A stretch of 64,000 nt of DNA from Kluyvera sp047971185 (GTDB lineage Bacteria; Pseudomonadota; Gammaproteobacteria; Enterobacterales; Enterobacteriaceae): the NCBI RefSeq assembly GCF_047971185.1, contig NZ_JBKDZH010000032.1, positions 62,001 through 126,000 on the forward strand, read 5' to 3'. Below are positions 35,502 through 46,100 of this stretch, piece by piece. The position numbers and the translations under genes are program-made. A model generated the notes under the pieces. That model ran no database searches. It was not told the DNA's origin and worked only from the letters and a program-made list of their open reading frames with translations. Position 1 is the stretch's first letter. Every line of letters begins with the position of its first letter.

Positions 35502-36367
35502 ATCAGCTTCAGCATCAGGCGCAGCGGGTTAAGCTGGGTGATACGTTCCCACAGGCGATGCAGGTCCACAATCCCCGCCTGCGCCAGGATGGCGAGGGTA
35601 ATCATTAACGTCGAGGCGGTAATAATCAGCATCAGGCGATGAATATTCTGCTGAATTCTCTGCTGCTGCCGGGCGCGTTGCGCTTCATTTTCCCAGGTGA
35701 CGATCGTTGAGATCGCTTTCCCTTCAATAAAGTAACGATCCTCCTGACGCTTCAGGTCTTCGGTCATCACCAGCGATTGCAGCAGCAGCTGGGTCTTGCG
35801 GCGAAACTCTTCGTTTTTGATATGCTGATACCACAGCGTTTCGTAAAGCAAATCAATCACTTCGTGTAAGGTAACGCCGGTATGCGTTTTTTCCGCTGAC
35901 TGATGAACATAGTCGTTAATCAGCAGCTTCAACAGCATAATCCGGTCCAGCCCGGTCATCTCTTTATTCTCTGAACGCAGGGAAAACATTTTGCTTTTGG
36001 TTCGGCGCAGCAGGTTTTTCACGTACGCAAAGCGCGTAAAGTAGTTGGCATAAAAGCGCGCAATGGAGTCAAATCGCATCGGCCCCTGTTTACGCCAGTG
36101 GATGATTTCCACGTTCATGCGCTCAAGTTTACCGATCGTAGCGTTGAGTTTGCCGGTGTATGCGCGCTGTTCCGGGCTCCATTTTTCCAGCACCGCGGTA
36201 TTACCCCGGGACGCGATCAGCTGATACTTATCCTGATTCACATCCGAAAAATAAACGCCATAGTAATCGTAAGACTCGCCGTTATTGCCATTTTGAACGA
36301 CGAACATCGGCAAAAATCGTTGCCACATTTTTACTTTAATTTTTTCCAGCCAGGATTCGACAAACAT
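35498..36367 (-). CDS. Tail-anchored cytoplasmic protein of unknown function
   Basis: 289 residues. The protein is polar, rich in Arg, Lys and Glu, with long predicted helices between about 60 and 240, and has a single membrane segment near residues 244-266 followed by a short tail. There is no signal peptide, so the bulk stays in the cytosol and the C-terminus is inserted. No motif is recognised. It is convergent with and slightly overlaps the diguanylate cyclase, suggesting paired regulation at most. Confidence 0.75.
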   Translation of the reverse strand: MFVESWLEKIKVKMWQRFLPMFVVQNGNNGESYDYYGVYFSDVNQDKYQLIASRGNTAVLEKWSPEQRAYTGKLNATIGKLERMNVEIIHWRKQGPMRFDSIARFYANYFTRFAYVKNLLRRTKSKMFSLRSENKEMTGLDRIMLLKLLINDYVHQSAEKTHTGVTLHEVIDLLYETLWYQHIKNEEFRRKTQLLLQSLVMTEDLKRQEDRYFIEGKAISTIVTWENEAQRARQQQRIQQNIHRLMLIITASTLMITLAILAQAGIVDLHRLWERITQLNPLRLMLKLI

Positions 36368-36568
36368 AAGGTACCTCTAGCGGTAATGTTTACAGATACT
36401 AAAAATAGTAACGCGCCATAATAGAGTCAAACCTGGCGGATGCTATTATTGTCCAAAAATAAATATTACAGAGTTGCAACGGTAGTTTTTTTATAAACAA
36501 ATAAAAAATAGGCTCCCGGCCTGATTAATGTTAATAAATACAGCCTACACGTTCACATAGGTATTGTA

Positions 36569-36811
36569 ATGCGAAAACTCCACAAACTAATCTTGTCCGG
36601 GGCGCTAATCCCGCGAAAAAAGTCAGGCCGTAGTATCTTACGAAAAATTGATTCATTGCAGGTTCCCATCGTTCAAAACCATCCGCAAGATTTGCCACCC
36701 AATAAAATCAGCTTTAACTATTTACATTATGATAACCGATGCACGATTGAACATCTGTCTTTCTATTTAAAACAAGAGTTTTTACAGGATGTCAATGCAT
36801 CAGGTTTATAA
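36569..36811 (+). CDS. Small basic protein of unknown function
   Basis: 80 residues, basic at the N-terminus (MRKLHKLILSGALIPRKKSGR). It has no convincing membrane segment and ends in a helical region HLSFYLKQEFLQD. AGG stands ten bases before the ATG, a weak ribosome site. Its end overlaps the next small frame by 23 bases and both precede one strong terminator, so they look like a two-gene transcript. It may be a small regulator, but nothing in the sequence proves it. Confidence 0.5.
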   Translation: MRKLHKLILSGALIPRKKSGRSILRKIDSLQVPIVQNHPQDLPPNKISFNYLHYDNRCTIEHLSFYLKQEFLQDVNASGL

Positions 36812-36926
36812 TTCACTGAGTAAGCTGGATAAAATCAAACTGATAAATAATCATTACCTGGAGCAACGTAATATTTCAGGTTTAAGAAAGCTCAGCGACT
36901 CTTTAAATACCATCGTCTATGAGTGA
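36789..36926 (+). CDS. Very small protein overlapping the preceding ORF
   Basis: 45 residues from the ATG at 36789 (or 43 from 36795). The peptide is mostly charged and helical, with SLSKLDKIKLINNHYLEQ and LRKLSDSLN. CAGG directly precedes the first ATG, so translation would depend on coupling to the upstream frame. The stop runs straight into a strong terminator, which supports a real transcript end here. The family is unknown. Confidence 0.45.
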   Translation: MSMHQVYNSLSKLDKIKLINNHYLEQRNISGLRKLSDSLNTIVYE

Positions 36927-36963
36927 AAAAAGCCTCCTCATTGCAATATGAGGAGGCTTTTTT
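36926..36963. terminator. Strong bidirectional intrinsic terminator
   Basis: Arms GCCTCCTCAT and ATGAGGAGGC surround a six-base loop, with an A-run on the left and a T-run on the right. It serves the small ORFs on the plus strand and, in reverse, the OmpA-like gene that stops at 36975. Confidence 0.9.
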
Positions 36964-36974
36964 TAATCCAATGA

Positions 36975-37994
36975 TTAGTGTTTATCGGTTATCTCAACCA
37001 CCACGTGGCGGTCGGGTGCCAGGCAGTTAATGAGCTGCTGGCCCGACTGGCCGTCGCACTGAGCGCCGGTCACCGAATTGCTGGCACCGTGGCCTTCAGC
37101 GCTGATGTTCGCCGCTGGCATACCTAGCGCCACCAGTTCATCCGCGACGGCCTGCGCACGCTGCGCCGACAGCTGGTGGTTATAGTCAGCCGCGCCGGTA
37201 CGATCGCTGTAGCCAATCACCACGGTCGTCTTGCCGGACGCGGGTTGGAGGCCCGGGCTCTGATACAGCTGCGCGATAGCCGCTTTGCCTTCAGCGGTTA
37301 ACGCCGCGGAGTCATAGCCAAACATCACGTCAGATTTCAGGTTAAAACGCTGCGCTTCAGGGGCCGGTGCCGGTGCGACAACCGGCCCGACGACCGGGGC
37401 GTCATCGTGCTGACCAAAGCGGTAAGAGATACCGGCGGTGACCGAGCTGACGTCGCTGCTGATACCAATCTGGTTTTCATTACCCACGTTGCTGACCCAC
37501 TGATACTCCAGTCGGCCGGCCCAGTTTTTATTAAAGGCATACTCGGTGCCCACCGCCACCAGCGGACGAACGCCGGTTTCAAAGCGGTTATGGCCTTTAA
37601 TATCCGATTCTGCGCGATAGCCCATTGCCCCAGCGCGGCCATACAGATCCCAACTGTCGGTTAATCCGTAGCTGGCTTTCAGCGACAGCTGTAAACCCTG
37701 GCTCTTCATCTGGGAGCCGGACGCGCCATGTTTGCCGTTGATCTGCATGTTACCTAAATAATCGTAGCCGCCTTCCACCGCCAGCCACGGGTTAATCTGG
37801 TAGCCGGTAAATACGCCGCCGCCGACGTTATCGCGGTCAAAACCGACGTTGGCCCGCGGCGTGGTGCTGGTATCAAAATAGTGTGACCAGCCAAATTTGC
37901 CGCCGGTATACCAGGTGCCGGCATCCGCTGCCGCAAAAGCGGTGGTGGCGGTTAGCGCATTCGCGATAATGAATGTAATCAGCGTCTTCTTCAT
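36975..37994 (-). CDS. OmpA-family outer-membrane protein (extra paralogue)
   Basis: 339 residues with a signal peptide (to about AFA-AAD). Residues ~23-195 form the eight-stranded OmpA barrel (GTWYTGGKFGWS ... SVTAGISYRFGQ). A Pro/Ala/Val linker (VVGPVVAPAPAPE) follows, and then the OmpA-C peptidoglycan-binding domain with IGYSDRTGAADYNHQLSAQRA near 275-295. The conserved Asp and Arg that bind diaminopimelate are in SDRTG and SAQRA. Low conservation in the loops and the position beside the adhesin genes suggest this is not the housekeeping ompA. Confidence 0.88.
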   Translation of the reverse strand: MKKTLITFIIANALTATTAFAAADAGTWYTGGKFGWSHYFDTSTTPRANVGFDRDNVGGGVFTGYQINPWLAVEGGYDYLGNMQINGKHGASGSQMKSQGLQLSLKASYGLTDSWDLYGRAGAMGYRAESDIKGHNRFETGVRPLVAVGTEYAFNKNWAGRLEYQWVSNVGNENQIGISSDVSSVTAGISYRFGQHDDAPVVGPVVAPAPAPEAQRFNLKSDVMFGYDSAALTAEGKAAIAQLYQSPGLQPASGKTTVVIGYSDRTGAADYNHQLSAQRAQAVADELVALGMPAANISAEGHGASNSVTGAQCDGQSGQQLINCLAPDRHVVVEITDKH

Positions 37995-38126
37995 AACGTT
38001 CCTATTATTGGCGCACCGTCAATCAGTGGCCTGAGTGAAAGTGGCGCTACAATAGAATTTTTACACGACGCTGATAATCGATTTTTTGTTTATTTTTGGA
38101 CAGCTATTTGTCGCCAGAATAATAGC

Positions 38127-39383
38127 TTAGCGCTCCCTCAACGCTTCCTTCACCTTATTAAACGGCTTGACCAGATAATCCATCACCGTCTTCTCACCGG
38201 TTTTAATATCCACGTTGGCGATCATCCCCGGCACAATATTGAAACGTTTACCGGCTTTGTTTTGCAGATAATCATGCTCGGTACGGATAAATACCCGATA
38301 GTAATACACTTCGGGCTTAGCCTCATCCTGAATCGTATCGGGTGAAATACTGTCGACCACCCCTTTCAGGCTGCCGTAAATGGCATAGTCATAGGCCGTT
38401 ATCTTCACCAGCGCGGTCTGATCCGGATGAATAAACGCGATATCGCGCGGTGACAGCCGCGTTTCGATCAGCAGATGGTCGTCGCGCGGGACAATCTCCA
38501 TCAGCTCGCCGTTTGGCGGGATCACCCCACCGAGGGTATTCACTTTAATTTTTTTGACGATACCTTTGACCGGGGAACGCACCGTCATGCGGGTGACGCT
38601 GTCGGTCCGGCCGCGGATGATTTCAGCCAGCGATGCCGCCTCCGCCGTGGCTTTGGCCAGCTCTTCGCGCGCCTGCACCAGATACTGCGAGCGCAGGTCG
38701 AGAATTTTGAGCTGGAGATCGGAGCGCTGGCGCTCCAGCCGCAGCACTTCAACGTTGCTCGCCGCGCCGGTTTTCGCCAGCCGCCGCGTGATCGCCAGCT
38801 CGCGATCCACCGCCGACAGCGAATCCGCCACCCGCGCTTTGGAGTCGGTGAACTGGCTGCGTCTCAGCTTATACAACCGGGTTTCGGAAGCCACCAGCTG
38901 CGGTGCGCTGTTCAACTCTGGCGGAAAGGTCAGCGGCAGTTCGTTAACCTCCGCTGAGAGCCGCGCGCTGGCCGCCAGCGCCGCCTGATAGCGCGCCACG
39001 CTTTCGCCAACGTTAGATTGCGAACGCGTGGGATCGAGACGCGCCACCACTTCACCGGCCTCCACCCGCTGCCCTTCCCGCACGTTCAGCGCCACCAGGA
39101 TACCGCCGTCCAGCGATTGCAGCACCTGTTCACGGGAGCTGGGGATCACCTTGCCGGTGCCGGTAGAGACTTCATCCAGCGTGCTGAATGACGCCCATCC
39201 CCAGGCCACCAGCAGCAATAGCGTGCACAACGTGACGATCCGCCCGGACTTCGCCAGGCTTTGGTTATCCGCGTCGTTTTCGCCGCGATCGCCGTTCCAG
39301 TTCAGCGGCTGAGCGTTGGCAGGCGTCGGGATCGGCGCTTCCTCGGCGATCATCACCGCGGTTTCAGGCTGGTCGTCTTTCAT
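38127..39383 (-). CDS. bapD: Type I secretion membrane-fusion protein (HlyD family)
   Basis: 418 residues. A cytosolic ~45-residue N-terminus is followed by one membrane helix (about 48-66). Then comes the periplasmic adaptor with paired lipoyl-type halves (VREGQRVEAGEVVARLDP and VRSPVKGIVKKIKV) separated by a coiled-coil hairpin (about 120-270), and a C-terminal beta-barrel region (GMIANVDIKTGEKTVMDYL). It links the ABC protein BapC to the outer-membrane BapB for export of BapA. It overlaps the end of bapC by 20 bases. Confidence 0.93.
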   Translation of the reverse strand: MKDDQPETAVMIAEEAPIPTPANAQPLNWNGDRGENDADNQSLAKSGRIVTLCTLLLLVAWGWASFSTLDEVSTGTGKVIPSSREQVLQSLDGGILVALNVREGQRVEAGEVVARLDPTRSQSNVGESVARYQAALAASARLSAEVNELPLTFPPELNSAPQLVASETRLYKLRRSQFTDSKARVADSLSAVDRELAITRRLAKTGAASNVEVLRLERQRSDLQLKILDLRSQYLVQAREELAKATAEAASLAEIIRGRTDSVTRMTVRSPVKGIVKKIKVNTLGGVIPPNGELMEIVPRDDHLLIETRLSPRDIAFIHPDQTALVKITAYDYAIYGSLKGVVDSISPDTIQDEAKPEVYYYRVFIRTEHDYLQNKAGKRFNIVPGMIANVDIKTGEKTVMDYLVKPFNKVKEALRER

Positions 39384-41541
39384 GGTTCACCTCCGCATCG
39401 GCCGTGCTTCTTGACGCCATCGCCTTATCTTTTGGCATATCCATCACCAGCGCGCCGTCCTTCAGCACCAGCACCCGGTCAACCACCGACAGCACCGCGC
39501 TGCGGTGGGTGGCAATAATCAGGGTGCGACCGGCCAGCCAGTGTTGCAGCCGCTCGAGGAAATCGCGCTCGGTATGCTCGTCAAGCGAGGCGGTCGGTTC
39601 ATCAAGCAGCACGATATTCGGGTCACGCAGCATCAAGCGCGCGAGCAGGAGCGACTGGCGCTGCCCGCCGGAAAGCCCCAGCCCGCCTTCCATCACCACG
39701 TGATCGAGGCCGTGAGGAAGTTTACGCACCAGCACGTCGGCACCGCACATTTCGAGGGCGGCAATGATTTCGTCATCGCGCGCCTGCGGCGCACCCAGCG
39801 TCAGGTTGTCGCGCAGAGTGCCGTGAAACAGCCGGGCGTTCTGGGTCATCAGCCCGGTGTTACGCCGCAGGTCGGCAACGTCAATATGCGGCAGGCTCAG
39901 CGAATCGAGCCGCAGCTCGCCCTGTTCCAGCGGCACGCCGCCGATCAGCGCCTGCAGGAAGGTCGATTTTCCGGCACCGTTGCGCCCCAGCACGGCGATA
40001 CGTTCTCCGGCGGTGATTTCCAGTTTTGCCACCCGCAAGGGGACCATCGGCGAGTCCTGGCGATAGCGGAAGGCGGTATCGGTAAACTGATAGTGGCCGT
40101 GCAGCACGTCCCGGTGCAGGCGCTGGGAATCGCCGCCGTTTTCCACCGGCAGCTGCATGATGCTATCAATGCCGCCTTTCGCCGCCTTCGCCTGCTGCCA
40201 GCGCGCCAGCACCCCGCACAGCGCCGCCATCGGGGCGATCATCCGCGAAGAGAGTTGAGAGGCCGCCACGATGGCCCCGGTGGTCATGTCGCCGCCGATC
40301 ACCATGGGCGCCCCCACCACGATCACCACCGCATACACCAGCCCCTGAATGGTGTTGCCCCAGGCCAGCAGCCCCTGCGTCAAGCGGCGGCTTTTCATCC
40401 CGGTCTGGGCGGTGATGCGAATATAGCTATTCCACTGTTGCAGGAAGCGGTTTTCCGCCTGCATCAGCTTGATATCTTCCAGCCCCTGCACGCTTTCCAC
40501 CAGCACCGCGTTGCGCAGCGTCGACTCTTTGACGTTCTCGTTGGCCAGATCCGCCAGTCTTTTTTGCAGCAGCAGCCCGGGGGCGATCATCACCAGCGCC
40601 GCCACCGGCGGGATCCACGCCAGCTGCGGGGCGATAATGACCATCACCAGTAAGAACAGGAAAAAGAACGGCAGATCGGCGATAACCGAAACGGTGGTCG
40701 AGGTGACCATTTCACGAATCGACTCCAGCTCGCGCAGCTGGGAGATAAAGCTGCCGGTCGAGCGCGGCACCACGTGGGTTCTTAAGCGCAGCGCGTGGCC
40801 AAACACCCGGTCGGAAATACGCATATCGGCCTGCTTGCCGAGAATGTCGCTGACGTGGCTACGCATCAGACGCATGGCAAAGCCAAAAGCCACGGCGATC
40901 AGTACCCCGATAAACAGCACGTACAGCGTCGGGTAGGACTGGGCGGGGATCACCCGGTCATAGACCTGCATGGAGAAAATAATCCCGGCCATCGACAGCA
41001 CGTTGATTACCAGCGACGCCAGCATGACGTGCGCGTAGGGTTTACTCTTGACCATCACCAGCTGATTCAGCCAGCCGGGATTAAAGTCCGCCAGATACTC
41101 TTCGGTGCGGCTATCGCGAGCCATCGACGCCGGGCGAAAAGCGACCACCACCTGAATGTTCTCAAGCAGGTCGGCCAGCGGCTGGGTCACAATCAGGTTG
41201 GCATCGCGGGTAAAGCTGACGCCGACGTTGTTTTTGCCGTCGAAGCTGTGAATGATCCCAATCTGCCCTTCCTTCAGCTGCACCACCAGCGGCAGCCGCC
41301 AGCCGGAGACGTCATCCCGTTTTTCATGCAGCCGTCTGGCGGTGAGCCCGACGTGGCGCGCCATATTATTTAAGGCCACGCTCAGCGGCTTACCGAGCTG
41401 CCAGCGCGCCATCGCCTGGAGGCCGCCGGGGGAAAATGACAGGCGATAGTGCGTCGCCACCTGGCTAATGACGGCCACCCAATCGCTGAGCGCGCGGGCG
41501 TCCAGCGTCTCCTGCTCGGCCATATGGCTTTTCCCGGTCAT
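39364..41541 (-). CDS. bapC: Type I secretion ABC transporter (LapB-like)
   Basis: 725 residues. The first ~130 residues are a C39-peptidase-like domain without the catalytic cysteine, as in LapB-type exporters that do not cleave their substrate. The membrane domain follows with six helices (about 165-440). The ATPase has Walker A LGRNGAGKST (about 516-525), signature LSGGQRQS (about 620), Walker B IVLLDEPTASLD (about 640) and the switch histidine in IATHRSA. The ATG overlaps the bapB stop as ATGA. It drives export of the giant adhesin. Confidence 0.94.
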   Translation of the reverse strand: MTGKSHMAEQETLDARALSDWVAVISQVATHYRLSFSPGGLQAMARWQLGKPLSVALNNMARHVGLTARRLHEKRDDVSGWRLPLVVQLKEGQIGIIHSFDGKNNVGVSFTRDANLIVTQPLADLLENIQVVVAFRPASMARDSRTEEYLADFNPGWLNQLVMVKSKPYAHVMLASLVINVLSMAGIIFSMQVYDRVIPAQSYPTLYVLFIGVLIAVAFGFAMRLMRSHVSDILGKQADMRISDRVFGHALRLRTHVVPRSTGSFISQLRELESIREMVTSTTVSVIADLPFFFLFLLVMVIIAPQLAWIPPVAALVMIAPGLLLQKRLADLANENVKESTLRNAVLVESVQGLEDIKLMQAENRFLQQWNSYIRITAQTGMKSRRLTQGLLAWGNTIQGLVYAVVIVVGAPMVIGGDMTTGAIVAASQLSSRMIAPMAALCGVLARWQQAKAAKGGIDSIMQLPVENGGDSQRLHRDVLHGHYQFTDTAFRYRQDSPMVPLRVAKLEITAGERIAVLGRNGAGKSTFLQALIGGVPLEQGELRLDSLSLPHIDVADLRRNTGLMTQNARLFHGTLRDNLTLGAPQARDDEIIAALEMCGADVLVRKLPHGLDHVVMEGGLGLSGGQRQSLLLARLMLRDPNIVLLDEPTASLDEHTERDFLERLQHWLAGRTLIIATHRSAVLSVVDRVLVLKDGALVMDMPKDKAMASRSTADAEVNHERRPA

Positions 41542-42983
41542 GGTTGGATCTCCACACCCTGAATGGATTGGTTATTGAGCGCAAACTGCTGGCGGGTTAG
41601 CCCGGTGTTGTACAGGCAATCAAGCTGGAGAGTACGCAGCTGGCTTTCGGTTTCCTGCTGGGTAAAGCGCGCCTGGTAGACCTCCTGCTCGGCGTTGAGC
41701 ACATCCAGGAACGGCCGCGAGCCGAGGTCGAGGTACTGCTGTTGATACAGTTCGCGGGTCTTTTGCGTCAGGATCTGCTGGCGGGCCTGAATTTGCAGCG
41801 CCTGCTGGAGGCTGACCGCCGCGCTCTGCGCCGCGCTGAGCTGCTGGCGAACCTGCAGCTGGGCGCTGCGTACCGCCGTGGTCGCGGCATCCAGGCTGTA
41901 CTGCGCGGCATCGCGATTGGCGCTCAGCCCGCCGCCCTGATAAATCGGCATTTTCACCCGCACGTAGGCCGAATATTGGGTGCGATCCAGCTGGTCGCTG
42001 TTGGCGTAGCGATCGTTTAAATAGTGCGTGACGTCCGACTCCAGCGAGATGGTCGGTTTCATCTGCGCTTCCGCCCCCGCCAGCTGGGCCGCCGCCTGGT
42101 TTACCCGCGCCCGCGCCTCCAGCACCGACGGTACGAGCTGGTCATCAACGCTCGCCACGCTGCAGGATTTCCCCAGCGTTTGCGGGAAGGCATTACTCAC
42201 CGTATCAATCTTGTTCCAGCCCAGATAGGTCGACAGCGTGGCGCGCCAGCGTTCAAGATTGGCCTGATACTGCGCCAGCGTCGCCCGCGCGCCTTCGATA
42301 CGCGCGTCGGTTTGCACCACGTCGGACAGCGAGCTGGCCCCTTCGCTGTTGCGTTCGTTGGCTAACCTACCCAGCTGTTGCAGCGAGCTCAGCTGTTCTT
42401 CGGCAATCGACACCAGTTCCTGATAACCCTGCACCTGGACCAGCGCCGCGGCGGTATCGTGCGCCACTTTATCAATGCTCAGCAGTACGACGGCCTGCTG
42501 GCCGGCCACCGCTGCGTTGGCCTCCCGCACCGCGCTGTCGGTCAGGCCAAAGTCATAGAGCATCTGGGACAACGACAGCACCACCGAGGGCACGTTGCCG
42601 TGGTTGGAATAGCTGTTGGTGACGCCGTTATTCAGGCCGCCGCTGATTTGCGGATAGTATTTGGCGCGCGCGACGTCAATTTTCTGCGCGGTGCTGAGCA
42701 GTTTTCCGGCTTCGGTACCAATATCCGGATACCACTGGACGGCGCGCTGCACCGCCTGGTTGATGGTCATACTGGCGGGCGGCGTTGCGCTGGCGGCAAG
42801 GCCAGGATCGCGTCCACGCAGATCGGGTAATTGATCGCCCGCGGCGATATTTTGCGGATTGATCTGTCTGGCGGTTTCGCTCTCTGAACGCCCCCACGCC
42901 GCCCCGGCATCGGGCAACAGCAGTGGCTGAATACAAACCGCTAACCAAAGAAGTGTCGTGCCTTTACCGCCTCGCGTTCCCAT
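41538..42983 (-). CDS. bapB: TolC-like outer-membrane channel of the Bap secretion system
   Basis: 481 residues with a signal peptide (to about DAGA). It has the TolC duplicated layout: two long helical pairs with strand segments, seen in MLYDFGLTDSAVREANAAVAGQ and the matching second half GGGLSANRDAAQYSLDAATTA. It forms the outer-membrane tunnel for BapA. A 211-base gap with a stable hairpin separates it from bapA upstream, and it is coupled to bapC by ATGA. Confidence 0.92.
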   Translation of the reverse strand: MGTRGGKGTTLLWLAVCIQPLLLPDAGAAWGRSESETARQINPQNIAAGDQLPDLRGRDPGLAASATPPASMTINQAVQRAVQWYPDIGTEAGKLLSTAQKIDVARAKYYPQISGGLNNGVTNSYSNHGNVPSVVLSLSQMLYDFGLTDSAVREANAAVAGQQAVVLLSIDKVAHDTAAALVQVQGYQELVSIAEEQLSSLQQLGRLANERNSEGASSLSDVVQTDARIEGARATLAQYQANLERWRATLSTYLGWNKIDTVSNAFPQTLGKSCSVASVDDQLVPSVLEARARVNQAAAQLAGAEAQMKPTISLESDVTHYLNDRYANSDQLDRTQYSAYVRVKMPIYQGGGLSANRDAAQYSLDAATTAVRSAQLQVRQQLSAAQSAAVSLQQALQIQARQQILTQKTRELYQQQYLDLGSRPFLDVLNAEQEVYQARFTQQETESQLRTLQLDCLYNTGLTRQQFALNNQSIQGVEIQP

Positions 42984-43140
42984 ACAACATCCCCAATATA
43001 ATCACTATATTGACCTGAGTGGCCGTTTCTATTTTTTGATGACTATTGATGAATATCCGCCCCGCAGCGATGTCCCTTCCATAGGGAAATAAGCGGGTCG
43101 GAGGGTCCTGCTCCTGAGGTCGTGCCGTCCTGATGCGACA

Positions 43141-43172
43141 GCCGTTACCCCGTCAGACAACGGGGCAACGGC
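43141..43172 (-). other. Stable hairpin between bapA and bapB
   Basis: The pairs GCCGTT/AACGGC and CCCCGT/ACGGGG form one nearly continuous stem just downstream of the bapA stop. There is no T-run. It could stabilise the 15-kb bapA message or lower read-through into the secretion genes. Confidence 0.6.
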
Positions 43173-43194
43173 GCGCGATGCTCTTTCTGAGCCG

Positions 43195-46100
43195 TTATCC
43201 GTGGTTTGCTGATGAATCCTGATGCAGCAGCTCCTCCAGCGTCGGCTGCGCGCCCTCCAGGGTGATAAGTTGCGTAGACTGGTACTGCGTCCCGGCACCG
43301 TCGCGGTCAATCGACACCACCGTGTCGCCCGATGCCGTGTGCTCTATAGATAAATATTGGCCGAGATCCTCAGATTTACCACTCCAGTCCGTCAGTAGCT
43401 TGCTGATATCTATATGATCTCCGTCACTAACTGAGAAATCTGTCCAGTGACTATGCTGGCCGTTTCCGCCGGTGGCATCGTGGCTATCGAGCAGATTAAA
43501 GATCACCGTGTCACCGCCGCCGCCGAGCGTATAGGTATCGTCATACGCGCTGCTGACGGTGGTGTCGGCCTTGTCGCTGCCTTCAACATGCGGATGCAGA
43601 TCGATAGTCAGACTGCCGTGACTGAGGGTGCCGTCCGCGGCCTTGAGGGTGTAGTCAAACTGCTCGCGCTGGGTCAGATCCGCCACGCTGACGCCTTCGC
43701 GCAGACTATAGCTGTAGCTGCCGTCGGCATGCAGCGTGAGCGTACCGTACAGCCCCTCGAGGGTTTGCGACTGCGCGCTGCCCGCGGTTTCCGTTACCTG
43801 CTGGCCCTTCTCATTCACCAGGGTAATGCTGTCCCACAGCGTCCCGAGCGCGATATCAGCAATCTGCCCTTCCACCGTCACCCCGGCCGCCGATGCCTCC
43901 GGCGTCACCGCGACGCTGGTCAGCACGGTGCTGAATTCGCTGTTCAGCGTATTCCCGGCGGTATCCTGCAGCACCACGCTGTACTGGCCATCGTGCAGAG
44001 TGGCGTTATCGAGGATGACGTTGGCGGTGAGGGTCGTGCCATCCACGGTCAGCGAGCCGCTGGTAATCAAATTCCCCTGAGCATCAAGGATTTGATACGC
44101 CACATGTCCGCTGGCGGTGGGCAGCGTGGAGAATGTCAGCACCAGCGCTGAATGCGTCAACGCATCCGCGTTGTCCACCGTCAGCGTGGCGCTCTGGGCG
44201 GTGACGGCCTCCGATGTTGCCAGCAGCGTGGCCGTCTGGGCCGTGGTCTGGGCCGCCGTCGAGGTCTGCACAACGCTTTCGTCCGCCACCAGCGCCATGG
44301 TGGCCATCATCGACTGCGCGCTGGCCGCGCTTCCCACTGACGGCAGGGAAATGGTCAGCGTTGAGGTGCTGACCGAGGAACCGTTGCGGATCACGTAGGT
44401 GAAGCTTTCCTGGCCCAGCCCGCTGGCCGGTTGCCCGGTGCGCAGGGTATAGGTGTATCCCCCTTGTGCGTTGATGACCAGGTTGCCGTAGTTGCCGACA
44501 ATGGTGGTGGTCCCGGTCGCCGATACCGCCTGACCGTTGACATAGGTCACCACGGTGCCCGCTGGCGCGACGTCCGCCCCACCGCTGGCGCTGCCCGCGC
44601 CGGTAATGACGTTACCGGTGACGGATTCGACGGCGGCCTGATAGGTATGGGTGACGTCATTGCTGGTCGCTAATGTGGCGACACTGCCCACCGCCACACC
44701 ATTATCAGCCTTCAGCAGGAACACATAGTGCCCCGCATCCAGCGTAATCGACTGCGTTTTTGACCCCACCAGCGCCAGAACTTTAATCCAGTCATCATAG
44801 ACTTTGCTCTGTTCGTACTGGCCCGTCGCCGGATTCAGCTTGTAGATATAGAGGTCAAACGTTGACAGCAGAGCCACCCCAACGACGCTGCCGCTGAGCG
44901 TAAAGGTGCGGGTTGAGTTGACGGGCACATCAACCTGTAGCTGGTCCCTCACGCTGACGTCCACACCCAGTACCGACCCCAGCCCGATGCTCGCCACAAT
45001 CAGCGAAGAGTTGCTCACGCCGGCGGTGGTGACATCAACGGGCGTCGGATCAACTTCCAGCGTCACTTTGTCGCCGTTGGCATGGAGGTTAGGCAGGTTA
45101 AGATCGATCGTCAGCGTGGCATTGCTGGTGGAGCCATTCGGCGCTTTCAGCTGATAGGTAAAGACGTCCGGCCCGGTGATGCTGGACGGCGAAACGCCCG
45201 CTTTCAGCGCGTAGGTATAGCCGCCCTGAGCGTTGATGGTCAGCGTACCGTAGGTGCCGACAATCGTGGTCGAACCGCTCGCCGCGACGGCGGTCAGGCC
45301 GCTGGACGACGCGCCGCTGGCCCCGCTCACCACCGTGCCGTTTGGCGCGCTATCTACCCCGCCGCCGCCGACGCCGGTGATCACGTTACCGGTGGTGGTC
45401 GCCCCGGCCGCATCCACAAAGACGCCGGTCGTGACGTCGGACGTCACCTTCAGCTGGCTGCTGGTTAACAGCGACAGACCGTCATCAGCCTGCAACAGCA
45501 GCGCGTAGTCGCCCGCCGGCAGATTCAGCTTCGCCGTCCCGGAGGTCCCGGCCAGCAGCAGCACCTGCAGGAAGTTATCCACCTTCTGGTACATGCTGTA
45601 GGTGCCGTCGCCGTTCGACTTGTAGATATACAGGTCGAAGGTCGACAGCAGCGTGACGCCCACCGCGCTCGCCTGCAGCGTCAACGCGCGCGAGGCGCCG
45701 TCATCAACGTGGAACGTGGGCAGTTGGCTGCTCTGGATGACGTTGAGCGACAGCAGGTCGCCCACCCCCAGCTTCAATACGTTCAGACTTTGCGACGCCG
45801 AGCTGGGCGTAGCGGTAACCTGCTGAATGGAGGTGGTCAGCGTCAGACCGGCCTCATCGTTAACCGCATTGAGCACCTGCGTGCCAATGGTCGGATCGAT
45901 GGTGAGGACAAACGGCGTCGTTTTCGCCCCGACGTTCCCCGCCGCATCGACGGCATTGAAGGTAAAGCTGTGCGCGCCGGTCGACAGCGCCGACGTCGGC
46001 GTCCATGTCCACTGCCCGTTGCTTCCTACGGTTACCGTGGTGACGAAGTTGTTGCCGTCGTAAATAGCGACCTTACTGTTAGCCTCCGCCGTTCCGCTGA

